From the NCBI GenBank assembly GCA_034770075.1, contig CM068385.1, positions 42,058,721-42,122,720 of the forward strand: 64,000 nucleotides of DNA, written 5' to 3'. The stretch comes from Aralia elata (Eukaryota; Streptophyta; Magnoliopsida; Apiales; Araliaceae). Positions 25,123 to 36,673 of the stretch are shown here, piece by piece. The notes under the pieces are model-generated. The model had not been told where the DNA came from and ran no database searches. It was given only the letters and a program-made list of their open reading frames with translations. The position numbers were made by a program, and so were the translations under genes. Numbering within the stretch: position 1 is the stretch's first letter; each line of letters begins with the position of its first letter.

Positions 25123-25399
25123 AACGGCACAAATGAAAGCCATAAATTACTTTCATCCAAAAAGAACCGATGCAAGGGGCGTCCTCCTAGTAAAAGGAAG
25201 GGTAGGTAAGATGGAACAAGTTTCGAAGAAATTCAAACTGAAGGAACAAAAAAAAGATAAAAATAAGTCTGAATCAAGAAACACAAAGAATAAAGAAGGT
25301 ATGATTTTTATTTTTTGTTATATATATATATATATACAATTTGTATATTGTAACTTTTTTGCGATTAATATTGTCTTATAAAATAAGAAATTATGCTTC

Positions 25400-25759
25400 T
25401 TTTATTTCAGATTTTTGAGCTTGATACGACTATTATCAGCCACCTATTTTTCATGAGACACAAGATAGTCATCATGGAAATATTAACTTGAATGTGAGTA
25501 ATGACTCTTTTTTCTTCATATTTTTATGGTTATTATTTTTACTTTAGTGGTGAGCATTTTTAAGGGTGCATATATGTTGTTTATAGAATGGTTTAAGTTT
25601 TACCATTCATAGATCATAAATTACAAATGTATGAACTCACTTAACATCGATGGTTCTTACTGCAACTTGTAGGAATCCCCGTGGGGAGGTGAATTTCTAA
25701 ATCTTGGCGCGGTGTGGAGTTTTGGGTCTATAGGTGAAGGCACTTCTAATGTTGGCTAA
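25400..25759 (+). other. Possible 3' exons of the FAR1-type gene
   Basis: After the GRPPSKRK motif, an AT-rich intron-like stretch is followed by an open run that reads NLGAVWSFGSIGEGTSNVG and stops at about 25760. It resembles a short terminal exon, but splice sites are not certain. I cannot confirm it belongs to the transposase. Confidence 0.35.
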
Positions 25760-25825
25760 AGTCATTACTCTACGATCGTAGAGTCAATACTCCACGATCG
25801 TAGAGTCATTACTCCACTATCGTAG
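25760..25825. repeat. Three 22-bp tandem repeats with palindromic cores
   Basis: Three head-to-tail units read agtca(t/a)tactc(t/c)ac(g/t)atcgtag. Each contains CTCTACGATCGTAGAG or a close variant, a perfect 16-bp palindrome in the first unit. They lie just after the last FAR1-related open stretch. Confidence 0.85.
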
Positions 25826-26329
25826 AGATTTGTCATTGTAAACTGAATTTGTGTATTGAGATGAATATGGTACAATTTGTGTATTGGGTGAATACAATAT
25901 TATAGATGCATTTTGTATTGGGCTAAAACAACTAAAATTTATGGATGTATTATGGATGAAATATCTTTTAATTTTGCAAACATTCATGCGGTTAAAATTA
26001 TAAACATCAATTAACCCAAAACAAAAATGAGGTGGCTCAGTGGATGATTCAAGCCTATGATAATATTGTCCACATGTACCAAAAGTATTCTAATTCTGAT
26101 CATCTGTTTTCATCTTTAATAATTTTTCTCAGTATGCACTAAATATTTACCAAATAAACACAATATATGTCAGGCTAAAAGAAGCTATTAGAATAGACTA
26201 AATTGATGAACACAATAATTGGATTTCATTTCATAAATACTATAATCAAGATTTACATGTTTACAAGGGGCATACCCCAGGTAACAAAAAAAGGTAACAA
26301 AAAAACGATGATACAATAGCTTAATAGCT

Positions 26330-27310
26330 CAAGCAACTACAAATAAGACAATATTTTAGTTTTTCTATGTAGCTTCACTGCACCTTGTGACACTGTAAGG
26401 CGTAAGCTCCCCTGCTGCCCTGCCAAGGCCTGAAATTCATGCAAGTATCTGGTCACATAAAGAAGTAAAGCTGATTTCTCAAAGTTCTGTAGCTGCAGCA
26501 AAAAAACAGTGTTAGGAGATGCCCCAGGTTGTTTACTCATTAAATGTTTCCAAAGCTTCATAAAATCTCATGCTATGGCTTCTTCTTAAGGTAAGCAAGA
26601 ACAATAGAGACACTTACATAGTACAAGCAAAGATATTGGCTTTAGTTTGCAACATTTTGATTACAAAGTATTTTAGAAATTAAGAACGCAGACCACATGC
26701 TTTTGCAGCAATATTTCTGCACTTGTTGTCAGTTTAGATTAAAACTTTCCTGTATAAAACAATCACAATATGCCACCACAGTGTTTGAATAATGGTTAAG
26801 TCAAGTCAATATAAGAATAAAGAGCAAATATTCACAAGAACTAAACAGAAGACAAAAAATTATAATAGATAACCAACTAGACTTTCTTTCTAATACATTA
26901 TGCCACTCAAATGTTTTTAACATTATTGGTTCAACTCAAAACTGTAACCAATTCACAACAACTGAGCTGAAAAAAATACGGTAGTCGGCTGACTAGCTCA
27001 TTAACACAACTAGTTATATGTTTCAGTTTCACATCTAGGGAATGACTTAGAGGATCTATGCCATTTCTTTATGCTTTTACTGAACTCTATATTTTTTTCC
27101 CTGAATTATAATTTTTTTGATGAGCAAAGCAAGGCAAACCCCTGTTCTAGAATTTTTGTTGACCAGATATATGAACAAGAATGCCAAGAACAATGAGGTC
27201 AGCAAATAAACCTTCTGGATCTTTCCAGCAAAGCAGTGAACCAACACTCCACCACTAGTTTTCTTTTGCTTCATCAACAAAAGTCGAAACAATCATCGAA
27301 GTATTGGGAT
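26330..27310 (-). pseudogene. Captured dual-specificity phosphatase fragment
   Basis: On the minus strand, 27310-27150 reads ILGYFDDCFDF, a stop, then GGVLVHCFAGK. After a non-coding stretch, 26600-26480 reads LAYLKKK, HSMRFYEALETF and SKQPGASPNTVFLLQ in shifting frames, and then LQNFEKS. This order (YFDECFDFI, GGVLVHCFAG, AYLMKK, EAL..V, PNAGFLLQLQNFEKS) is the pattern of plant dual-specificity phosphatases. The active-site Cys loop HCFAG is present, but the following RSRS is replaced by KIQK, so the catalytic Arg is lost. Stops and frame changes make it non-functional. It lies wholly inside the MULE, antisense to the transposase, and is best read as captured host gene sequence. The tail after EKS is not phosphatase-like. 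Confidence 0.78.
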
Positions 27311-28353
27311 ATATTTTATGTCAGGATGGTCCTGGACTACATCAATCCCACAAAAAGAAAAACAGAGACTATTATATGAGTAAACGAAATGTTTGTTCAA
27401 CTATCATACATTTTCAGATGTTTCTAATTCCAAAACTTTTTAGTTTACAAAATTAAAAACTCTAATTTGGTAGTAAAAAGAGAATCACAGTACTGCAACA
27501 AAAGGCATAAGCTAATAAAAAAGATTAGACTCATGAAGGAAGAATCGAAAAAACCTTAAGGACACAAACAGTTGATCCAATTGCAAGAAATTGAGCTAAT
27601 ATACATTGCCCCATACGTTGCACAGAATGATAAGATTTGGGAAAAAGAAGAGAGAGATGTGTGAGAGGACTGAAGCTGTAGAATAGAAAAGGTAGGAGAA
27701 GCGGGATCTGTTTACAATTAAAGTTTTGGCAAAAAATTTAAAAAAAGTTTATGAAATTTCTCTTAAATCATTTTTTTTTTGAAGAGTTACAAAAGACCCC
27801 ATAGAACAAAACCTTGAAATCCAAAAAATTCTGAGCTAAAGTGAACAACTTTTGAAGCTTCAAGCAATAGAGCACAAATTCAACCATGAAAAGTGAAAAC
27901 TAACAGAAACCCACCAAATTCAACCATTGAAACTAACAGAAATCCACCAAATTCAACCATGAAAACTAACAGAAACCCACAGATTGATGAAGTAATGGAA
28001 TTATAGAATTCTAACAAGGCTTAAAAATTAATTAAAAATGGAGAAGAGAAAGGAAAGATAACATGGAAGAGAGCTAAAAGGGTTTACCTTATTAGAGATC
28101 CATAGATTAATTATTGTGTGAGCAGAGCATGATTCTTCCCTTTACCATATACCACGCGCGGTTCCTCTTTCTCTCTCCTCGACTTTCTGTTCTTCTTGAC
28201 AAACGGATTCCAAATCTTATTAAATCAACTTCACCAGTTTAGAGTGGAAAAAGGCAAGAGAAGGGGCAAAGAATTAAAAAAAAAATACATAAAACGATGA
28301 AAAGACTAACGTTTCGGGAAGCAAGGAGTAAATAAGATATATGTATAGATTTA

Positions 28354-28698
28354 TGGGGTGTTTTATAAAAATTGAATCAATCTGAATCTAAATGAGTTGA
28401 ATCTGAATCTGAATAAAAAAACTGTTTGATAATTGACATGTCTGAAACATCTGAATGACAGTATTTTATTATTTTACCCCTCTGAAAAATTCAAAATTGT
28501 TATAAATTTATTTAATATTACTTAATATAAGTTAATATTTTTTTTTAATTTTTTTACTTCATTCAACTGCTCATTCAGTCATTTAGCTAAAAAAAATCTG
28601 ACTTAATCATTCAGCTCAATCATCTAACCGATTCAGCCATTCAGACCAAAACAAACGCACTGATCGATTCAGTCATTCAGCTCTAAACAAACACCCTC
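28354..28698. mobile_element. Harbinger/Tourist-like MITE near the MULE tip
   Basis: The ends GGGGTGTTTTATAAA and AAACACCCTC are inverted, with TTA on both sides (28351-28353 and 28699-28701). TTA duplications and GGGTGTTT ends fit PIF/Harbinger MITEs. The interior repeats TTCAGTCATTCAGC-type motifs. Confidence 0.75.
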
Positions 28699-28701
28699 TT
28701 A

Positions 28702-28825
28702 GAGAACTGATATTTCTATATAAAAAATTGATATTTCTACATGATCAATAGTGAGTGGGTTCCACCTTCGTGTAAGAGAGATTCATATAAAAATATTATT
28801 TTAACATGTGGAAATATCAGTTTCC
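28702..28825. mobile_element. Short MITE with AACTGATATTTC ends
   Basis: TTAGAGAACTGATATTTC at the left matches TTAGGAAACTGATATTTC from the reverse complement of the right end. About 125 bp, directly next to the previous MITE. Confidence 0.65.
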
Positions 28826-28845
28826 TAAATTTATTCTTAGAGTTA

Positions 28846-29478
28846 AAACACATGTTACAAAAGTCGATATGATTATTGGAGAAATGTTAGATATACCTCT
28901 TTGATATGTTTTATAATGCTTTCCGCTCTTATTTGTTTGTGTATATATTCTTGGAAATGGCTGTAACACTTGCAGATCATGTTATGGTGAATTTTAGTAA
29001 AATGAAAATTGATGAATGAAATCTCTCTATTAAAATTTTGCTTTAAACTTTTTTCTATTTAGATGAATTTTAAGCAAATTTTACATATGTATGTATACTC
29101 GTTGAGATTTTCTTTATTTTTTTATTTTTGATTTTACTGTGTATCATTTAGTATACTTCATTATTCTCAATTTACTCGATGGAAGAAAGGCCCTGCTAAT
29201 TTTATATATGTCCGAAAGCAATCGAGTTTAAGATTACTTGGTGAGACTTAAAGTGAGTCCAAAGGCTGTCTGGTACAAAGTTTCATATAAGTTTCTTTCT
29301 ATGCATTTATGCTTTATCAAGGTCTTTACCAAATTTTTTTGGTATTATTATAAAGTTTTTTTGTTTTGTTCATTTTTTTTTTTGGGTCTATGATCAGTAC
29401 AGTAAAGTTTTAATTTTCTATGACTTATAAAACCATTGAAACTATTTTAATCAAGGCTGACTTCAAATTGGAAGAAAA
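28846..29478. other. AT-rich spacer, no gene
   Basis: The stretch between the MULE and the 3' part of the LINE. I see no exon, poly(T) tract or clear repeat end. Confidence 0.5.
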
Positions 29479-29479
29479 A

Positions 29480-32400
29480 TTACAACTATTTTGATGCCGG
29501 CAAACTCTAATATTGGACGGAGTATATACCGCTCAAATAACCATTCCCCTTTTAATTTGAAAACAAAATCTTTAATCCTAATTAGGGAAGCAATGGGCTA
29601 CACACAAAATCGTAATCAACCAAATAGTAATTCCTATCTATCCCCAGTCCATAAAAACTTGTACATAATATATCAAGATTTGGCTACCCTTACCAGAACC
29701 TTAAATAACCAAAGATAATAAAGAGGAATACTTGTTAAACAAGCTTGAATAAGCGTAATCCTCCCACCCAAAGAGAAGTAAGCACATTTCCAACAATCAA
29801 GCCTCTTACTCACTCGCTCTACTACAGGATCCCAACAAGACTGAGAAACAACTAGTCATAGGTAAGGACTCGACTTCACACCAACTAGTGAACCATAAGA
29901 AACAAGAACATCTTCCTCCATATTAATACCACTGAAAATATAATTTGAAAGATTAATCTTCATACCCGATATAGACTCAAAAATTTGAAGGAGCGACAAG
30001 ATATTCTTAAAATCTACAACACCTTCAGCGAAAAAAGAATGGTATAATCCGCAGATTGAAGATGAGAAACTCTAACTTCATCTCTACCAACTATGCAACC
30101 ATTAACAAGACCATCCATCTCGCTTTTCCGAATCATCCCACTCAAAACATCCACCACGAGAGTAAAGAGAAACGGAGAAAGCGAATCCCCTTGTCAAAGA
30201 CCTCTAGATGTCTTGAACCAAGACTTAGGCTCACCATTAACAATCACAAAAAGATGGGAAGAAGAAAAGTAACCCTTAATCCACATTCTCCGTTTCGGCC
30301 CAAAACCTTTCCTAGCTAAAACTTTATATAGAAAACTCCAATTAACACTATCCTAGGTATTCTCAAAATCCAACTTTAAAATCAAGGCCCTACTTCCTTT
30401 TCGTCTCACATCTTCCACCACCTCATTAGCAACTAAAGTCGCATCTAGAATTTGTCTACCAACCACAAAAGCACTCTGGTTAGAAGAAATAGTACCATCT
30501 AATATATCTCCAATGCGCTTAGAAAGGACCTTAGTGAGAATCTTATACACATTAGTCAATAAACTTATAGGTCCATAATCTCTAACCCGGATGGATCTAT
30601 CCTTTTTAGGAACTAAAGTAATAAAGGTAAAGTTTAATGCTCTTACACAAGACTCCATTACGACGAAAATCTTGGAAAAAAATCAAAAGTTCATCTTCGA
30701 TAGTACTCCAACACTGTTGGAAAAAAAGTTAAGGAAAATCCATCTGGACCTGGAGCCTTGTCACCCTCCATCCCAAAAACGGCCCGTCTAATTTTATCCT
30801 CCTCAAAAGGCCTCTCTAACCACAAACTCTTATCCCCTTCAATAGGATCCCAGTACTGTAGCCCCTCAATCATAGGCCACAACTATCCTCCTTATACAAA
30901 TATTTAAAAAAATTAGTTATATCATTAACTATCAAGTCATTAGACCTATGAACCTTTCCATACTCCAATTCAGTTTCTTTTACAAAAATTCGCATACGTT
31001 TTCCACTCACAGCTTTATGAAAAAGCTTAGAATTACAATCCCCTTGTTTAACCGACTTAACTTTTATCTTCTGTCTCCAACAAACTTCTTCTTTCATAAC
31101 TAATTCCTCAAACTCCTTCTTAAGCATGCATTACCCTCCTACTAGTTAAATCTCCAGATAAAGGACCATCTTCTTCTAACCTGTCAATGTCTCTCACCTC
31201 CCCCACTAACGCATCTTTCCTTAATTGTAAGTCACCAAAAATCTCTTTATTCCACTCCTTCAACCTAACTTGGATGACTCTCAACTCCTTCAGAAAATAC
31301 AAAACCCGACAAACCCTCAAAATGGCACTCATCCCACCATTCCTTAATCAGCCATTTAAAATTATTATGAAAAAGTCACATATTCTCAAAATGAAAAGGA
31401 GTAGGGCCCCACCTAAATGGATTAGATTCAAGAACCACAAGAAAATGATCAAAAGCCATCCTAGGAAGCACATTCTAAACCTGATTGATAAATTCATCTT
31501 CCCAATCATTGGTATATAAACAAAGACCTGTTAATACTTGTAGCTACCCGCTACCCCTCAGATCTAGACCAAGTAAATTGAGCATTAGAGAGCACAATAT
31601 CACTCAAAGCATAATCCCTAATATATAAAAGTATTGAACCCCCTCATACTAGTTGTGACCCTAGAGCCTACTAGACGAATGGCATTAAAATCCTCACTTA
31701 AGCATCACCGTGGACTACAAAGGCTTGTTACATCTATCAACTCCTCCCAAAAGGCTAAACGCTCCCTAAGATTATTAAGACCATAAACTGAAGTGAACCA
31801 CCACACACCATGGCCACGAATGTCTAACTAGATAGATAAAGTGTATGAACCTTTTAAAATTTGGACTTTTGAAGCAACCCTAACATCCCACAAAATAATA
31901 ATACCACTCGAAGCCCCCACAGAAGGAAGAAATGCCTAATCTTTATGTTTAGACTCCGAAATCATCCCAACAACACATCTATCAACTACCTCCAACTTGG
32001 ATTCCTGAATGAAGATATCATCAGGCTCAGGGGTTGCCTTACGAAGCATTTCCCGAACATTCTTTCTCTTACGCCAGTCCCCTAAACCCCTAACATTCCA
32101 GGTTAAAACCTTCATTTGATTTTTTTAGAAGAAACCCTCCTCTGTCCCTTACCCCCCCCCCCTCAAAGTTATCCCCCTCATAGTTAACCGTTGTTTGGAG
32201 GCGCCTCATCTCCAAAAGAACCTTCTTTTGTTTTTTTTAACTCAAAGAATGAGATATCTCAAACCTTATCTCCTTACCCCTAAAATTGACCAGCCTAAAA
32301 CTCATTTTTTCTAACAAATCCAGAGGATCCCGATCATCCTTCACCTCTCCTAGGGGCTTTAGGAACAACACTTCCTTATAAAAACCAGACTGACTTTGGC

Positions 32401-33330
32401 AAACAGCTGAAGAGACAATGTATTTCCTCCATTGGAGTAGGTAAAATAGCTCTCTCATCCCTCTAGGCTTCCTTATCCAATCTTGACAAAATATCGACCA
32501 AAGCGTCAAAATTCTTAAATAGAGAAGACTTATTAATGTCATTTACAGGAGAAATTTGTAAAGATTGTGAATGATCAAAAGGGACCAAAGAAGGAGCAAG
32601 GTCATCCTCTGAATTATGACAATTTGAAGAGTTATTCACAGTCTTGATAGTCTCTCCTTGTGATTGGTCTGGACTAATAGGCCTCATCATCTTTAACCCC
32701 ATGTAGTGGTGAAATATGCTCAATATCCTCTCTCCTAGTCGCCTCCATCATAAGATTAACATCATTATGCTCAAATAAATTAGTTTCAAATAGAGCAATA
32801 TCCGTATAGATATTCTGATCTGCATTCTCCTCCCTAATTTGTTCAATTAACAACTCGTTATCCCCTTTCTCATCACTAGGCCAAGAAGACGACTCATTAG
32901 AACTTTTAGCCCACTCCTCCAACGGCCTATCCTCTACTCCTTCCAGAGCCTTTCCATGTAGTAGACAAGGCTTCTTCCTACCAGCTGGCTCAACCACAAT
33001 TGTCCCATTTCAAGTCCCCAAAATTGATCTTACACACATTGCTAGGCTCCCCCACTTCGAACTTATATACTATGGGAATTACAAAAGGCAGAAATTGAAA
33101 TCTGTTTTAAGGAACCTGTGGTAGAACAACCTTCCTTTCTTCTCGGGGCAAAGGCAGCAGAATTGCCCATTTGACTTATCCCCTCGACAGAACTTGAGAC
33201 TGCAGGCACAATCACCACTGAAGATAATTTATTAGAAGAAGCATGTGCTTTGGTCTTAGTCTGAAGGTTAAAAGAAACCCTTCTTGAATTATCCGAATGT
33301 GATGCATTCATGAATGCGTGTTTAAGGTTG
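29480..33330 (-). mobile_element. LINE (L1-type), decayed
   Basis: The minus strand carries an endonuclease start MKVLTWNVRGLGDWRKRK at 32115. Further on are RT motifs: DKAPGPDGFSLTFF (~30750), PISLLTNVYKILTKVLSKR and SNQSAFVVGRQILDA (~30400-30580), LSPFLFTLVVDVLSGMI (~30170) and LQSADYTILFF (~30050), where LQFADDTILF is expected. Next come SGMKINLS and WDPVVERVSKRLDCWK..LGGRITLIQ (~29750). Upstream, 32237-33311 has broken open frames that probably belong to ORF1. The catalytic ADD is lost and many stops and frameshifts are present. The RNase H part is missing, and I see no poly(A) tail or target duplication. Confidence 0.88.
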
Positions 33331-33744
33331 AAAGGCTGAATTTAGTTCATCGGAGAAGGCAAATATAACTACCATTTGTGAGTACCTTTTCATTGTTGTA
33401 AGTTTACGATCCTTTCCTTACAAGTATTTACTTAATTGCAAGTACATTATTTTTAGTACTTTGCAAATTGGCTATTCTTTCTCAATTGTAGGTATTCAAT
33501 CATGTATCTTGTGAATGTTGTTGTGAGTACCTTTATTTTGTGAAGCCTTTTTTTTTTCTGAAAAGTTAAACTTTTTGTTGTTGAATACCTTTGTTAATAT
33601 TCACTGGAAATGTTGATCTCGTAATATTCCTTTGTTATTGAGATTCAATTGATCATTTATCTACCTTTTAATAATCCATTTAATGAACTTAATTAGTTTC
33701 TAAGAAGTGAGATGAACAACCGCGGGAATTTAAACTGTTAATTT

Positions 33745-34026
33745 ACGGTGATGCAAGTATATTGTGTCAAATATTGAGCGCTACAAGATTGATCAATTTG
33801 TAGCGAGGTATTTTGTCTTTCATATTAAATATGATTCGACTAGTTCAGATCCTAACTTGTGATCACTCGTATAAACTTTTGTAGTACGGTGATGTAAGTA
33901 TATTGCATGCAATTTTGAGCGCTACTAGAGTAATCAGATAATTTCTTTCTTTTTTTTTTTTTTTTTCATACTGAATATGATTAGACTAGTTCAGATCCTT
34001 ATGATCAGTCAGTTGAGTTCTTCTGT
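33745..34026. repeat. Two-copy tandem duplication, 141-bp period
   Basis: Both copies start ACGGTGATG(C/T)AAGTATATTG and contain GAGCGCTAC and GACTAGTTCAGATCCT. The second holds a long T run (33950-33966). No coding sense. Confidence 0.8.
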
Positions 34027-34834
34027 ATATTGAGGTGCATGATGCTAATCGTAATGTTATATTTTTTGAAGAACTTTTATTTGTAATTATTACTGATAAT
34101 TATTACTTGTTGAGCATTTGGTCGCACGCTTTAGTTATTATTTTTAAAAGTGAGATTATGATATCTAGTACTGTATTGAATTAACAATATATTTTCGAGT
34201 ATGGGTACATTAGATGGATTTTGGGGAAATATATATATTTTTAAGATCGTACGTAGGAGTATGAGATGATGATGTTGATGATATGTTGTGATGACGACCG
34301 GATATACTATATATCGCATAGAACATGATGATCCACGCAGTGGCGGAACCAGAACGTTTTAGAAGGGGGGGCAAAATACATCAGTAAAATTTTTTTATTT
34401 ATTGACGCTTGAATTGTTTCTTTCGGTTGTACGGCTAAGAGAAGACAATTGTATCGGGCCGAAAGCTTCTCTTCATATTATTAAAGTTTTTTTGGAGATA
34501 ATTATGGGCAATTGGTTGACATAGACCTCTAGTCAAATACTCTCTTCGAACTTGATCTCTAATCACAAATATCCACGAAGGGTTGTCACACAATGACTCC
34601 ATTAGATGAATTTGTGACAAAATGATAGTACTTGAAGCTCGTTGAATATCGGAGAAAGATGAAGATTTTAATATTTTTATAAATTTGAAGCCTAACATTC
34701 ATCTTGATATTGAACAATAGGTTATAATACACTATATTAGAAAAATGTTTGATATATTTCAATTCTAGCTAGTTCAGTGAAACTGTATCTTTTTGGAAGT
34801 AGAAGATGGGTAAAGATGGCGATAGTACAATATA

Positions 34835-35094
34835 CTCTCTTCGTTCTAAATTTATAAGATCATTGTTTACTTTTGAAAGTCGATTTGAGACATTATCAAA
34901 TGACTCGTTAAAAGTTATGAAATACTAAATCATACAATGAGTAGTGTTTGTTGGATATTTTACAATATATATTCATTATTGCATTAACTAAAACTAAATT
35001 AAAAGAAGTTAATGTCAATTTTTGAATTTAAAAATGTCTCAAGTTAAATTTAAAAAGTAATAATGATATTATATATGTTTTGAAATAAAGGGAG
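34835..35094. mobile_element. Diverged Stowaway-like MITE
   Basis: The left end TACTCTCTTCGTTCTAAATT and the right end AAATAAAGGGAGTA form degenerate inverted repeats within TA. The size of about 260 bp fits. Confidence 0.6.
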
Positions 35095-35773
35095 TATGTT
35101 GTTTGCTAAAAACAAAAGAGGAAGACTGGCCAACTATATATGATCTATGATTTGTTTGATGGTGTATATGTCTTATCTGTTCATGGCAGCCAAATTTGAG
35201 TATATATGTATGCATAATGAAATTCTAAATGATTGATTTATTCCAGATCGAGTGGCACATTTTGAAGCGATATATGGACTATTGATGCTTGGTACCAGGG
35301 TGGTAAGGTGGACATCTCTACCAATGTGTCAAATTCTGTTTATATGGAATTTCATAGTTGGCTGCAAAATAAGTGTGCTGGACTGCGAATGAAAAACTAC
35401 CTCTTGGACAGTCCGAATTGAAAGCCATGTTCATCAAATCAATACCTTGTATATAAAAATCCAAACAACCATCCTAAATTGAGTCAACCCTTAATTAATT
35501 AGGAATTAACTCGGTTGGTTTCTCTTCTCTCACGCGAGTTTGGAATCGAGTCAATTTTGTTGGAATTTTGATCTGATCAATCGTTCGGCTCTTTCTCTTC
35601 CGTTTCCCTTCTCGCTTAAATTCAATCTCTTCATCTTTTTATCTTCTTCAAATCATCTGCGGAGGGAGTGGTGTTTCCATCCAAAACAGCAAGCCAACCC
35701 CAATTAATCTCCTTTTTCATATTGATGTCGTGTTCGAAGCACGCCATTCAAGATTGGATTTCGAAGAATAAAA

Positions 35774-36015
35774 ATGGCTACCGCTGCGCTTGGAGGTCTA
35801 TTGAGGCAAAGGCTTACCTCCTCCTCTTCCTTTATCATGTTATTGATGGCTAATTCTATTCTAGGGTTTCGTGTTCTTCTTTCTCCACTGCTACTTTGCC
35901 AACCAAGCGAGTCGGCACTCACAATGGCAGTTTCCACTACGACGAAGTGCTTCATGATTCAGCTCTCCAATAAGTCTCTGCTGCCGAAATTGTTCGAACT
36001 CAAGACCCTCGGGTA
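35774..36015 (+). pseudogene. MYG1-like first exon, broken
   Basis: The plus strand starts MATAALGGLLRQRL, like an organelle-targeting leader. After a frame change it reads LPTKRVGTHNGSFHYDE, then in another frame CFMIQLSNK, then AAEIVRTQDPRV in the earlier frame. KRVGTHNGSFHCDE, CFMIRLT and AEIVRTRDP are the first conserved blocks of MYG1/UPF0160 proteins, which in animals are DHH-type 3'-5' exoribonucleases. At least three frame changes occur within 240 bp. The homology stops where plant genes usually have an intron, and I found no later exons. This is a gene fragment or a decayed copy. Confidence 0.78.
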
Positions 36016-36496
36016 CATTTCTTTTACATTTATTTTGTGTATAATATATATAGGCTGCATTTAACTTTTGGGAATTTTGTTATTTGGCTGTAAGTATCTC
36101 AATAACTACAAGAAAAAATATTATCGACCCTTGATGCTTATGGAGTTAATGCTTCACAGTTGATATAGAAATATTAGTATATAGATAGAGGCAATTCTCT
36201 GAATCCACATAACATGCTTTTGCCTCAATTTTATTCCTATTTTTTCTGAATTTAATACACTAACTAAAAGGCAATGTACAAGACATGTTTGATAAAATGC
36301 TTGATCGTCGCCTGGGGTGATGTGTGTTTGTTTGCATATTTATTACAAACAATTGTGCAACTAATGAAAGTTTGAAATAAGATCTCATTCTTTACTGGGT
36401 ACTACATATCATCTATGCGACTAGAGTATTTCACAAATATAGTAATGGGTCAGTTGTTTTAGATTAATTTCATATGTCAATTCATTATTTAAACTA

Positions 36497-36515
36497 GCCC
36501 GTGCATTGCACGAGC
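36497..36515. repeat. GCCCGTGC...GCACGAGC hairpin, CTAGT nearby
   Basis: A hairpin of the dispersed family; its flanks on the reverse strand match those at 5988. CTAGT follows at 36522. Confidence 0.6.
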
Positions 36516-36673
36516 TATCAACTAGTATTAATAATATTCTTATCAAGTTGGTTCGGATGAAATTGCTAGTGTGTGATCCTAGTCAACCTATGAAGACCGA
36601 AGGAAGACCAAAAACACTATCGAGGTTTCATCAAGTGAGGAGACTAGTGATAGGTGCAATAGCTCTAAATCAT

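Larger units (their letters stand above)
21507..25230 (+). pseudogene. FAR1/FHY3-type MULE transposase, broken
   Basis: FAR1-type proteins are transposases or derived DNA-binding regulators that act in the nucleus. The first 310 codons are open. An acidic start is followed by a FAR1 domain (about residues 50-150: LYEYYRKYGAQQGFGM, VCHKYGEP, AHNYGFSP) and the start of a MULE transposase domain with ITFDTTY. The zinc-binding motif is damaged: GYEAKI where Cys is expected and HNYG where HNH is expected. Tryptophan TGG is TAG at 22437, a second stop follows at 22554, and frameshifts follow. The second acidic motif IITDQDKAM, the block KNEWLEG-like..YNERHR and a SWIM finger (CNCKLFEF*GILCKH, 23216-23270) remain. 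The coding tail resumes after a solo LTR and ends KGRPPSKRKG at about 25200. Confidence 0.9.
20618..28836 (+). mobile_element. Large Mutator-like element (MULE) with FAR1-type transposase
   Basis: An 8.2-kb element is flanked by a perfect 9-bp duplication, the length typical of Mutator-like elements. The left end (CAATAAATTTATACATACAT) and the reverse complement of the right end (GAATAAATTTA, then TAAATCTATACATATATC after nested insertions) match. The inverted repeats extend about 346 bp inward and share ACTGGTGAA.TTGATTTAATA, GTCGAGGAGAGA, TGGTATATGGTAAAG and GAAGCTTCAA. Inside are a Stowaway MITE, a broken FAR1-type transposase gene, a solo LTR, a palindromic tandem repeat and, on the minus strand, a phosphatase fragment. 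The transposase is broken, so the element is now non-autonomous. The outermost right end depends on my reading of two nested MITEs. Confidence 0.82.
27840..28836 (-). repeat. MULE right terminal inverted repeat, expanded
   Basis: The reverse complement matches the left terminal repeat. It is longer because a stretch of about 33-36 bp (ACCAAATTCAACCATGAAAA..CAGAAACCC) is present about three times at 27872-27980, extra sequence lies at 28000-28120, and two MITEs are nested near the tip (28354-28825). Confidence 0.8.

Noticed and set aside
25760..25825. CRISPR-like array
   Set aside because: Only three units without spacers in plant nuclear DNA; it is a simple tandem repeat.
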